From Terriglobia bacterium (GTDB lineage: Bacteria; Acidobacteriota; Terriglobia; Terriglobales; Acidobacteriaceae), in NCBI GenBank assembly GCA_020072645.1, contig JAIQGK010000029.1, positions 1 through 40,671 of the forward strand: a DNA stretch of 40,671 nt, read 5' to 3'. Position 1 is the first letter of the stretch. The number at the start of each line of letters is the position of its first letter. Positions 34,259 through 40,671 of this stretch are shown here, one piece after another. A program made the position numbers and the translations under genes. Under the pieces are notes generated by a model. That model did not search any database, was not told the origin of the DNA, and saw nothing but the letters and a program-made list of their open reading frames with translations.

Positions 34259-35724
34259 GGTTCGCCTAACGCCCTTTGCCTGTGGCTTCGTCTTTTGCCA
34301 CCTTTGTAAATCGCCAGGCCCAGCATATTGCTCAGCACCACCACGGCGCAGATCTTTGCCGCGTACACGCCAGGGTCAGCCACGTCGATAATTGGGTAAA
34401 CCATGATTACCAGCGAGACCAGGCTGGAAACCAATCCTACCAGCGACAATACCTTCACCCATGTGGGCAGCGCGCTTCGCAGTGCGCGGCGGCCCAGCAG
34501 CGGCAACGCGAACAATGCCACATAGGCGATCGCGTAAAGAGCAATCGACGAGCCGGCCAGAAGCTGGCTTGCTTCCTGTTCGCGCACGCCCAGCATGCTG
34601 AAGAAGATAAGCAGCATGACCAGCGCGGCTACAAAGAGAATCGAATTCACCGGGGTCCGTCGATTCGGATGAAGGCGCGCGAACCAGCGTGGCACCAGGT
34701 TGTCCCACCCGGCGGTCATCGGCAGGCGTGTGAGGCCGGTAAAGATCAGGCTGGCGCTGGCCACTGCGCGCATCATCAGCAGAGAGATTGCCAGCGGCGC
34801 GGCCCAACCCGCGTCGCCAAAGGCGCTCCGCATGGTCTGGGGAATGGGGCCAATCACGTTGATGGGCTGTGATCCGACAAAGGTCAGCACTGAACTGGTT
34901 CCCAGAATGAACATCAGCGCAATGATAGGAGCTGAAATCACCACGGACTGCCCAATGGTGCGCGCCGCGTTGCGAGACTCGCCTGCCAGAATGGCCACGT
35001 ATTCGAATCCGCTCAGCGCTCCCACGGTCATCTGGCCGAAAATTGCCAGACCAAACCATGATGGCCGCGGGGGCTGCCACGGTATTGGCTCATAGTGTGT
35101 GATGGTGCCGCGCAGCAGCGCCCACAGCGGCAGGCCCAGCAGAATCACGTACGCGGCCATCACTCCTATGCTGCCCACGTTGTGCAGCCATTTCCCAATG
35201 TCCAGGCCTCGGATCGCAACCAGAGTGATGCCGGCCATTACTCCCCCGGTCAGCACAAGCGTCGCGAGTTTGCTTGCGGGAATCCACGCTCCGGCCGCGC
35301 CCAGAATGTAGCCCAGATCTGTGGGGACAACGAAGATGATGGCGCCAGTGACAATGACCGCGTAGACCCATAGGTTCCACGCCGTGAGAAATCCGGCCAT
35401 TTCGCCAAAACCGGATTTTGCCCATTGGTAGAGACCGCCCTCCAGAGGCATCATCCGGTTCAGGTATATGACCACGGCTGCCAGCGGAATGTAATAGAGA
35501 ACCATCGCGCCCAGCCAGAAGGCCACGTGCGCGCGCCCTAATTTTGCCGCGATGCCCACCCACGTCGAGCCAACTACGCATAGCACCTGCGCCATGACAA
35601 GATCGCCAAGACCTAGTTCCTTACGCAGGCCTGCCTGTTCGCTCGTTGTAGTGTCTGGCACGGTCAACAATGATGCCACAATACGGCAATACCAGTCTTG
35701 CCAGCGGACGGGAGACTGTTTCAA
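34243..35724 (-). CDS. APC-family amino acid/amine permease
   Basis: 493 residues with about 12-13 helices and the first-helix pattern GLGDLVMAQVLCVVGSTWVGIAAK seen in APC-superfamily transporters, plus GFEYVAILAGESRNAAR in the region of helix 6 that binds the substrate amino group. It imports amino acids or polyamines, probably with protons. The start is uncertain: the TTG at 35724 follows the upstream stop closely, but no ribosome site is seen and a GTG about 48-63 bp later is possible. It is probably co-transcribed with the zinc-ribbon gene (7-bp gap). Confidence 0.87.
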   Translation of the reverse strand: MKQSPVRWQDWYCRIVASLLTVPDTTTSEQAGLRKELGLGDLVMAQVLCVVGSTWVGIAAKLGRAHVAFWLGAMVLYYIPLAAVVIYLNRMMPLEGGLYQWAKSGFGEMAGFLTAWNLWVYAVIVTGAIIFVVPTDLGYILGAAGAWIPASKLATLVLTGGVMAGITLVAIRGLDIGKWLHNVGSIGVMAAYVILLGLPLWALLRGTITHYEPIPWQPPRPSWFGLAIFGQMTVGALSGFEYVAILAGESRNAARTIGQSVVISAPIIALMFILGTSSVLTFVGSQPINVIGPIPQTMRSAFGDAGWAAPLAISLLMMRAVASASLIFTGLTRLPMTAGWDNLVPRWFARLHPNRRTPVNSILFVAALVMLLIFFSMLGVREQEASQLLAGSSIALYAIAYVALFALPLLGRRALRSALPTWVKVLSLVGLVSSLVSLVIMVYPIIDVADPGVYAAKICAVVVLSNMLGLAIYKGGKRRSHRQRALGEPLAKS

Positions 35725-35731
35725 TCGCGCA

Positions 35732-36052
35732 TCAGGCGCATCTTTTCTCGACCGCGAGCGCCAGGACCGGCGCGTTGCGTCCTACGTTGGTCCGTGAACG
35801 TCGCGGCTTTTGTGAAATGAGAACTGCGCTCGGCGCGCCATCTTCGTACGGCAGATCATTGGGGATCCAGAACCGTGTGTCACCCACGTTGATCCAGCGG
35901 CCAACGTTCTCCAGCACCATAAACTGCATTACCGCATTCGATCCGCATCGGGGGCATCTGCCATGTTCGTTGAGCCTGGCCACAATAGAACAATCCAGGC
36001 ACTCAAATTCTTCCGATGGATGATCGATCGGGCTGATCAATGTACCGGTCAT
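35732..36052 (-). CDS. Zinc-ribbon protein, unknown function
   Basis: 106 residues from the ATG at 36052, selected because GAAAGG lies 6 nt before it; an upstream ATG overlaps that site. Four cysteines in CLDC (C18, C21) and CPRC (C33, C36) form a rubredoxin-like or zinc-ribbon knuckle pair. The C-terminal part is basic (KPRRSRTNVGR). It could bind nucleic acid or act as a small metalloprotein. It is immediately upstream of the permease and may be co-expressed. Confidence 0.7.
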   Translation of the reverse strand: MTGTLISPIDHPSEEFECLDCSIVARLNEHGRCPRCGSNAVMQFMVLENVGRWINVGDTRFWIPNDLPYEDGAPSAVLISQKPRRSRTNVGRNAPVLALAVEKRCA

Positions 36053-36245
36053 TTCCATCCTTTCCGTATCGCATTTCCTGTTGCTTGCAGCGAATCCCTG
36101 TTTACTCTGTGAACTCGCGGTTTTGTCATCTACTACCAATCAAAGTAACTGGATTCCACGCGGCTGCGAACTGGCAAGTCTTACAGTGGGCGGCGAGAGA
36201 ACGTAGGGAGAAGAATTTGATGCGGTCACGCTGGTTTGTGAAAAC

Positions 36246-36292
36246 GGGCCCGCTCATCCTTCTGCCTGATTTGCCGGAAGGATGAAGAGCCC
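36246..36292 (-). terminator. Rho-independent terminator after the 141-residue gene
   Basis: TCATCCTTC (36254-36262) pairs perfectly with GAAGGATGA (36277-36285), and an outer GGGC/GCCC (36246-36249 with 36289-36292) extends the stem across an internal loop. On the minus strand it is followed by CGTTTTC, a short T-run. It lies 27 bp past the stop of the gene at 36319. Confidence 0.7.
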
Positions 36293-36318
36293 GCTAAGAA
36301 GTGACGAGCACGAAGGAT

Positions 36319-36744
36319 CTAGCTGGCCTTGGCAGTAACCGCGACGGGCTGAAACACTGTCACGATGAAACGCGCGGTGCCATTCATCGGGATGAAATTG
36401 TATGTTTCACGGACTCCAGTAGCAGGAAACGAGTCCGGTCCCTTGAAATGCGTGTTAATGCCGCCCGTGGAGAAAGCCTGCGATTTTCCAATGGCCGGAA
36501 GTTCAATGACGGGAAGCAGAACGCTGAAGTCGTTTCCGCCCGTATCAATACTCATGTGAGTTGTCACGGTGACCAATGTGCCTATGCCGGTCTCCAGGAC
36601 GCGAACGGCGCTGCCGGAAAAGGTCTTGGTCTGGCCGTTCTCAGTGTAGGAAACAAATGGCTGGCCCAGGAAGTTGTGTTTCAGGTACGTGAAGGTGAGG
36701 TTACCGCCTTGCAGAGTGTATTCATTCGGCTGTACGCCTGGCAT
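36319..36744 (-). CDS. Unrecognised 141-residue beta-rich protein
   Basis: 141 residues from the ATG at 36744, preceded by AAGGAG (36750-36755) with 5 nt spacing. There is no signal peptide or membrane segment. The sequence is rich in Thr, Gly, Val and Phe with alternating hydrophobic residues (TLQGGNLTFTYLKHN, GTLVTVTTHMSIDTGG), which suggests a beta-sandwich. I recognise no family or catalytic motif. It has its own terminator and stands alone between the zinc-ribbon gene and the integrase region. Confidence 0.65.
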   Translation of the reverse strand: MPGVQPNEYTLQGGNLTFTYLKHNFLGQPFVSYTENGQTKTFSGSAVRVLETGIGTLVTVTTHMSIDTGGNDFSVLLPVIELPAIGKSQAFSTGGINTHFKGPDSFPATGVRETYNFIPMNGTARFIVTVFQPVAVTAKAS

Positions 36745-37256
36745 ATTTACTCCTTTTTCTTTATCGATCATTAGTCTTGAGGGCCGCGTATCTTCCTTGC
36801 CGATGCGCCGTGAAATCGACCTATGGACGAAGGTCAACGATAGGCGGCCGAAGGCGCATCATTCCGGGGAGCCGGCAGTTTTTTCGGCTATAAGAGGAGT
36901 GATTCATAAGAAGAAAGTGTTTCAAAAGAAAATTACCTTAGACGTGGAGAAGAGCCTTACCACTGATAGATATGGCAGAGCGATCAGAAAGCCTAGGTTT
37001 TACAGCGGATAAACGCGATGAGCGCGATTCGGTCCGGCATCTCGCGAATATAAGGTAAGCGTGATCCCCTTGTTATGAATGTTATTCGGTTTCAAATCCT
37101 GGTCAGCGCTGATCGGCGTAATCCGGTAAAGTCTTGGCTTTTCCGGGCGGTATTATCCATCTTCATTAGTGGTGAGCTTTTGTTCTTTCTCTGCACATGC
37201 GCGGGCCGATGCGTGGTCTCATGCCGCCGCGAAAAACGTGCATCGAATCGCAACTC
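36745..37256. other. 512-bp region between the chromosome-like part and the integrase
   Basis: No gene is convincing. A short basic frame (about 36899-37012) is preceded by AGAGGAG but is only 37 codons. GGTTTCAAATCC at 37088-37099 resembles a tRNA T-arm with an extra base, with no cloverleaf around it. AATCCGGTAAAG near 37117 recalls the dispersed AATCCGCG repeats. If the integrase belongs to an integrated element, its attachment site should be here. Confidence 0.45.
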
Positions 37257-38528
37257 TTAGTAAGCTATTAAAGTTTCACGCCTTTTACTGTCCCCCACAA
37301 CTATCAACGTGTCAATACTTTCCGGCGCATTTGCGTCAGCCGCGTTACCCTGCGTTTGCGCCTGGTTTGCGTCCAGTGGCGCCGGAGAATCGAGCCTGTC
37401 AATCAAGCTCACGTTCGCGCTGGGCTGCAGCCGTCCGTAGACATCGGCCGTAATTTTGATAGAGCTGTGACCAAGCTGCTCACTCACATATTTCATCGAT
37501 GCGCCGCTCTGGATCATCAGTACCGCAAACGTGTGACGGAGGCAATGCGGAGTGAATCTTTGGATCCCCGCTGCTTGGCAGGCTGGGTCCATGAAGCGCA
37601 GCCCGATAGTGCGCGGCGTCAGGGGCTCGCCATCTTCACGCGGAAAAAGTAGCTGCTCGGAAAAACTCTCATCGGTTCCAAGCTGCATCGCGGCCAGCAT
37701 CCGGGCCTCGCGCAATTCGAGCAAGACGGCGCGGAGCTGCCTGGACATATCCACTCGCCTTTTGCTGCCGATGGTCTTGGGTGTCTCAAAGCCGTACACC
37801 GTGAACTGCCGCGACACCATGAAATACCTGTTGGGATCGTTCTCGTCTTTTCCAAAAGCACAATCTCCCCACTTCAGCCCGATCAGTTCACCGCGCCTCA
37901 TCCCGGTACGCAGCGCGGTTAGGAACAGCGGATAGCGTTCAGGGAAAAGATCACGTACCGCATCAAGGAACAATTCAGATTCCCGCTGCGTCATGCTTTC
38001 GATCTCTCGCGCCGGTTTATCTGACTTCACCATGCGGCCCAGGCAGGATGCAGGATTGCTGGTTGCCACCTTGTGCTTCACGGCATAGGTAAAAAAGCTG
38101 CGCAGGCATCCGACTATCAAGCTAATGGTCTTTTGCGCGTGAACGCATTGCCCGTTCTCTTTCTTTGTCGCCAGGGCATAAACGAAGTCCTCAACGCGCT
38201 CCGCGGTGACGGCGCTCACGCGCTGTTTTCCGAAGTAGGGTAGGATGTGGCAGTCCATGAGCCACTTGTAAAGCGCGAGGGTGGCCGGCTTCGTGTTTAT
38301 CTCGATGTGTTTCTTGAGCCAGCGGTCGGCGTATTCTGAAAAGATAACGGCTCGGGCATCGTCCTCTCCGAAGATACCCATGTCGCCCTGAGCCAGTCGT
38401 CCCTCAACCTTGCGGGCGACCTCTCGCGCAATCTCAAGCGAGTTGCCGATCTTCTTCGTTTTGCGGTGGCCCTTGTAGTTGATTACCAGATACCACGATC
38501 CGCGAATCTTCTTTACCTTCACGCCCAT
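37257..38528 (-). CDS. Site-specific tyrosine recombinase (phage-type integrase)
   Basis: 423 residues. An N-terminal arm-binding region (about 1-50) and core-binding SAM-like domain (60-170) precede the catalytic domain with the expected set: R211 in RTGMRRGELIGLKW, K256 in IGSKRRVD, H328 and R331 in HCLRHTF, H354 in LGHSS and the nucleophile Y364 in DVYGRL. It cuts and rejoins DNA at an att site. The C-terminus extends about 50 residues beyond the Tyr. It is the third gene of an operon whose first two genes overlap; the gap to the excisionase-like gene is 3 nt. Confidence 0.93.
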   Translation of the reverse strand: MGVKVKKIRGSWYLVINYKGHRKTKKIGNSLEIAREVARKVEGRLAQGDMGIFGEDDARAVIFSEYADRWLKKHIEINTKPATLALYKWLMDCHILPYFGKQRVSAVTAERVEDFVYALATKKENGQCVHAQKTISLIVGCLRSFFTYAVKHKVATSNPASCLGRMVKSDKPAREIESMTQRESELFLDAVRDLFPERYPLFLTALRTGMRRGELIGLKWGDCAFGKDENDPNRYFMVSRQFTVYGFETPKTIGSKRRVDMSRQLRAVLLELREARMLAAMQLGTDESFSEQLLFPREDGEPLTPRTIGLRFMDPACQAAGIQRFTPHCLRHTFAVLMIQSGASMKYVSEQLGHSSIKITADVYGRLQPSANVSLIDRLDSPAPLDANQAQTQGNAADANAPESIDTLIVVGDSKRRETLIAY

Positions 38529-38531
38529 GTG

Positions 38532-38816
38532 TTACTTTCCCCCGGTGACGCTGGAAAAGATTTCATCTACCAGCCGGTCCACGTCAACGCGCTCGATCTT
38601 CACCGATTGCCGCTCCATCCATGAATCGAAGGTCTGACGATTGACGCGAATCTTACCCCTGGCCTGACTCGCTGGCAATGGATCATTGTGCCGGTGTATC
38701 CATTCGCGGAGCGTCCGCTCTCCGGCACACGCATAACGGGACAGAGTTTTTAAATCCATCCACTGCGGCCATGCTGGTAGGAGTTGAGGCTGGCGAATTG
38801 TGTCTGGTGCTGCCAT
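38532..38816 (-). CDS. Excisionase-like helix-turn-helix protein
   Basis: 94 residues. MDLKTLSRYACAGERTLREW and GKIRVNRQTFDSWM form the winged-helix pattern of small MerR/Xis-type DNA-binding proteins that bend att DNA or direct the integrase. The start ATG at 38816 overlaps the stop of the upstream gene by one base (TGATG). It lies directly before the integrase, the usual place for a recombination directionality factor. A transcription-regulator role is the alternative. Confidence 0.75.
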   Translation of the reverse strand: MAAPDTIRQPQLLPAWPQWMDLKTLSRYACAGERTLREWIHRHNDPLPASQARGKIRVNRQTFDSWMERQSVKIERVDVDRLVDEIFSSVTGGK

Positions 38817-39133
38817 CACGCCGCCTCGCCCTCTTGCGCAGCGGCCAGGGCTACAATCCCGCGAGTCTCATCAAGAACAGTGGCCCGGTTTTGCTCAATG
38901 AGTCGCGCCATAGTATCGGCGTTCACATGGACGTGGCGCGCGCGGTTGATTCCTTCGCAGCTCCACTCCTGAGGACTGCGCCGGAAATGCGCAATCTGAT
39001 CACCTAGCAATAAGCAGTACGTGCGCCGGACTTCTGAGGCCGCCACCAGTTCAACGGGGCGATCCTGATCGGCGAGTGGCGTAGCGTTGCTTCGGAAGGC
39101 TTGCAGTTTGTCTTTACGGATTTGTGATTTCAA
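38816..39133 (-). CDS. Unknown element-borne protein, TTG start
   Basis: 105 residues, basic near the N-terminus (MKSQIRKDKLQAFRSNATP) and otherwise without recognised domains; a HVHVNADTMARLIEQ segment could be a helix-turn-helix part. The start is a TTG preceded by AAGGAGG at a spacing of 6 nt, the strongest ribosome site in the window, so the unusual codon is well supported. It heads the operon with the excisionase-like and integrase genes. Confidence 0.65.
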   Translation of the reverse strand: MKSQIRKDKLQAFRSNATPLADQDRPVELVAASEVRRTYCLLLGDQIAHFRRSPQEWSCEGINRARHVHVNADTMARLIEQNRATVLDETRGIVALAAAQEGEAA

Positions 39134-39139
39134 AACTCT

Positions 39140-39146
39140 CCTCCTT
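39140..39146 (-). promoter_or_regulatory. Strong ribosome site fixing a TTG start
   Basis: Reads AAGGAGG on the minus strand, 6 nt before the TTG at 39133. It decides the start of the first gene in the recombinase operon. Confidence 0.75.
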
Positions 39147-39341
39147 TTCGCACTGTGCCTGCACCTTCCGGATACTTCTGAGATTGGGAACTGCTCTGAC
39201 TGACTTTAAGTTTCAATGCACGGGCGCTGTTGCGCCTGCTTCTTTCCTTATCCTGATACACGCCATTCCCTTCGGGAAATTGTGTCTACTCCCAAAGTCG
39301 GAAGCCGGAAAAAACAAAACTCCCAGCTTCCAGAATATTTC

Positions 39342-39905
39342 TTACCCCAAGAGCAAAGGTCTTAAAAAAGAGTCGCGCTTATTTGAAGCAGCAAAAGCTG
39401 CCTTCCCATTACGACCGGGACGTATGGCGATTGCAGGATCAAGTACCTGCCCGTTGCCCGGAATTTCGTCCGCGGCCTGGTTGGGCGATCTTTCCGTCAC
39501 CGTGATAAAAGTCTGGAGGGCCGACCCGCCGGCGAAAATGGCGAGGAAAAACAAGCCGGCGCAAATCGGGAAGACGACCATCTCCACGAATCCACCACGG
39601 GGATGTTTCTGCAGATCGACCACGTCGCGAATGCTGATGAGGGAAATCACGCCGGCCGCAGTGGCCATCAACCTACCGTGCGCGACCCCAATCCACTTCC
39701 CACCAATCGCGGTATGCAGAATTGCTGACCCAATCAGCGCGAGGCCACCCGCGAGACCGAGGACCCCAAGAACCTTGTCCCGGTTGGCCGCAACGCCTCA
39801 AGAGTCGATCGTCGACACCAGATTACACAGGGCGAGAACCACGACGATTGACGAGATTACGGCTGAGACCACTGACCCGACGCGAAGCTCACGGCGACCG
39901 TACAT
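39342..39905 (-). pseudogene. Membrane-protein gene interrupted by an in-frame TGA
   Basis: One frame runs from the ATG at 39905 (MYGRRELRVGS) to the stop at 39342, about 187 codons, with a single in-frame TGA at 39798-39800. Hydrophobic segments lie on both sides of it: SVVSAVISSIVVVLALCN before, then VLGVLGLAGGLALIGSAIL, MATAAGVISLISI and MVVFPICAGLFFLAIFAGG. Past the TGA there is no start codon before a TTG/ATG at 39671, so the second half would lose a helix if translated alone. TGG (Trp) to TGA is the simplest change. It could be a decayed gene, a read error or two small proteins. The tail after about residue 140 is not membrane-like. Confidence 0.5.
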
Positions 39906-39909
39906 TTTC

Positions 39910-39975
39910 GCCCAACGTTGAAGGCCGCCACGCCCGGGCGCCAGTTCGGACGTGGGCTGCGAGGATTGGTTGGGC
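39910..39975 (-). repeat. attC-like imperfect palindrome (integron cassette recombination site)
   Basis: The ends are GCCCAAC and GTTGGGC (39910-39916 and 39969-39975), matching the RYYYAAC/GTTRRRY boxes. Inside, GCAGCCCACG and CGTGGCGGC on the minus strand pair with a mismatch and a bulged C, like the L boxes with an extrahelical base, leaving unpaired spacers and a terminal loop. The 66-bp length is in the attC range. The membrane ORF starts 4 nt past the end box, as cassette genes do. A lone GTTGGGC (39480-39486) marks the other end. It might instead be a dispersed palindromic repeat. Confidence 0.45.
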
Positions 39976-40125
39976 GTTCTTTTCATCACGCTCGAACGCA
40001 GTTCTGTGCCTCGGAGGAAAAGCGACCGTGCCGCCGCTTGGGCGCAACTGCGTTTGGTCGGTGGATTATTTTGCCTTGGTGATTGTTCATTCGCGGATAT
40101 GCGCGTTATTAGTGGGCATTCCAAC

Positions 40126-40671
40126 ATGCGCAAAATCGGACTCAGCGCAGCTCTGTTCGCGATCTCGTTGACCGGCCTTGCCGGGCTCAGCTTCGTCTAC
40201 GGCAATTTCGCGCCGCTCCTCGGTCCGATGCCCTGGCCGAGAGGCTGGACCTACGGTCTGGGGGCGATTCTCGTGGCGGCCTGCGCCGGCCTGTTCCTGA
40301 CGCGAACCGTTGCCGCAAGCACAATCACCATCGCCATGTACGCCGTCGCTTGGGCGATGGCGCGCATCTCGCCCATCGTCCATGCCCCGCTCAGCGTCGG
40401 CTCCTGGTACGGGATTAGCGAAGCGGTGACCATGCTGGCGGGGGTGTGGACACTTTACGCGCTGCACCGGCGCCGCGATCACCCGACCGTCGCCACGGCG
40501 CTCACGGGTGACCGGGCGCTGCTGGCGGGACGGGTTCTCTTCGGCGGCGCCTGCCTGGTGTACGGCAGCGCGCATTTCGCATACGCGACGTACTCGTTGC
40601 CTTTCGTGCCGACGTGGCTCCCGGCGCGGATGCCGCTGGTTTACCTGACGGGGGCCTGCCACGCCGCCGCC
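40126..40671 (+). CDS. Multi-pass membrane protein, partial (runs off right edge)
   Basis: 182 codons without a stop before the window ends, from the ATG at 40126 (or 40099 for nine extra residues; no ribosome site separates them). About six hydrophobic segments are visible. Two stretches look alike: LSFVYGNFAPLLGPMPWPRG near the start and CLVYGSAHFAYATYSLPFVP near the end, suggesting an internal duplication of a DoxX-like fold. G+C is clearly higher than in the genes up to 37 kb. Function unknown; possibly a respiratory-chain or stress-related membrane protein. Confidence 0.65.
   Translation, partial: MRKIGLSAALFAISLTGLAGLSFVYGNFAPLLGPMPWPRGWTYGLGAILVAACAGLFLTRTVAASTITIAMYAVAWAMARISPIVHAPLSVGSWYGISEAVTMLAGVWTLYALHRRRDHPTVATALTGDRALLAGRVLFGGACLVYGSAHFAYATYSLPFVPTWLPARMPLVYLTGACHAAA

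Noticed and set aside
37088-37099. GGTTTCAAATCC, tRNA T-arm-like sequence near the integrase
   Set aside because: One base too many for a T-arm and no acceptor, D or anticodon stems around it, so neither a tRNA nor a clear att remnant.
39124-39921. 265-codon plus-strand frame
   Set aside because: Composition (Ser, Arg, Pro, Ala) looks like the antisense of the interrupted membrane protein, and it runs through the attC-like palindrome.
39986-40133. Upstream extension of the interrupted membrane frame (from ATG 39986 or earlier)
   Set aside because: This extension translates the attC-like palindrome itself (NQSSQPT-like peptide); the ATG at 39905 just past the palindrome is a more natural start.
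40087-40662. 191-codon minus-strand frame
   Set aside because: Arg/Gly/His-rich antisense of the partial membrane protein, which has convincing helices.
1-40671. CRISPR arrays, rRNA or tRNA genes, riboswitches
   Set aside because: No regularly spaced repeats, no rRNA-like conserved blocks and no cloverleaf or riboswitch consensus were recognised on either strand by eye.

Overview
The window reads as a stretch of a soil Acidobacteriota chromosome (Terriglobia-like). This is inferred from gene content: a 'duplicated orphan' MacB/FtsX-type permease of the kind that has expanded in acidobacteria, an LptF-LptG fusion, many exported peptidases, and interspersed GAGCGGAGCGAGGGATC-type and CACAAAGGACACGAAGGA-type repeats. 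No rRNA, tRNA or CRISPR array was seen. Coding density is high from about 0.5 to 36.7 kb and falls in the last 4 kb, which look like foreign or mobile DNA.

Layout. (1) 1-130: the first 15 codons of an IS110-like transposase leave the left edge; the DNA upstream of it folds into nested hairpins and could hold the element's guide (bridge) RNA. (2) 0.5-4 kb: M19 dipeptidase, an exported M15-like (DUF5715-type) protein, and a secreted/membrane coiled-coil protein. (3) 4-7.8 kb: succinate dehydrogenase operon in the order sdhC-sdhA-small membrane ORF-sdhB. (4) 8-17.4 kb: lipoprotein phosphoesterase, orphan permease, M20 amidohydrolase, Tat-exported M24 peptidase, two overlapping small membrane ORFs and an S10 carboxypeptidase. 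(5) 17.4-24.1 kb: a 55-residue membrane ORF, a glycine-zipper protein, a small anchored protein, pterin carbinolamine dehydratase, and a divergent signalling pair (HD-GYP response regulator and a large hybrid histidine kinase). (6) 24.1-27.6 kb: a three-gene operon of ABC exporter half, methyltransferase and FAD oxidoreductase, which looks like tailoring and export of a small lipophilic compound. (7) 27.9-33.7 kb: exported alpha/beta hydrolase, LptFG fusion, GH57 glycosidase. (8) 33.98-36.7 kb: a 49-residue double-glycine-leader peptide, an APC permease, a zinc-ribbon protein and an unrecognised 141-residue protein. (9) 37.3-40.7 kb: a tyrosine recombinase/excisionase/unknown-gene operon, then an integron-cassette-like unit (attC-like palindrome, start codon 4 nt after its end box, membrane ORF broken by an in-frame TGA) and a truncated membrane protein.

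How the genes fit together. The left half is dominated by exported hydrolases (M19, M15-like, M20, M24, S10, phosphoesterase), which suits a scavenging heterotroph. The respiratory operon, Lpt permease and GH57 enzyme are housekeeping. The candidates for undescribed biology are the double-glycine peptide with no visible processing genes, the small ORF translationally coupled to sdhB, the ABC/methyltransferase/oxidoreductase operon, the structured IS110 leader, and the attC-like cassette at the right end. All functional statements come from reading motifs by eye; no database search was run.
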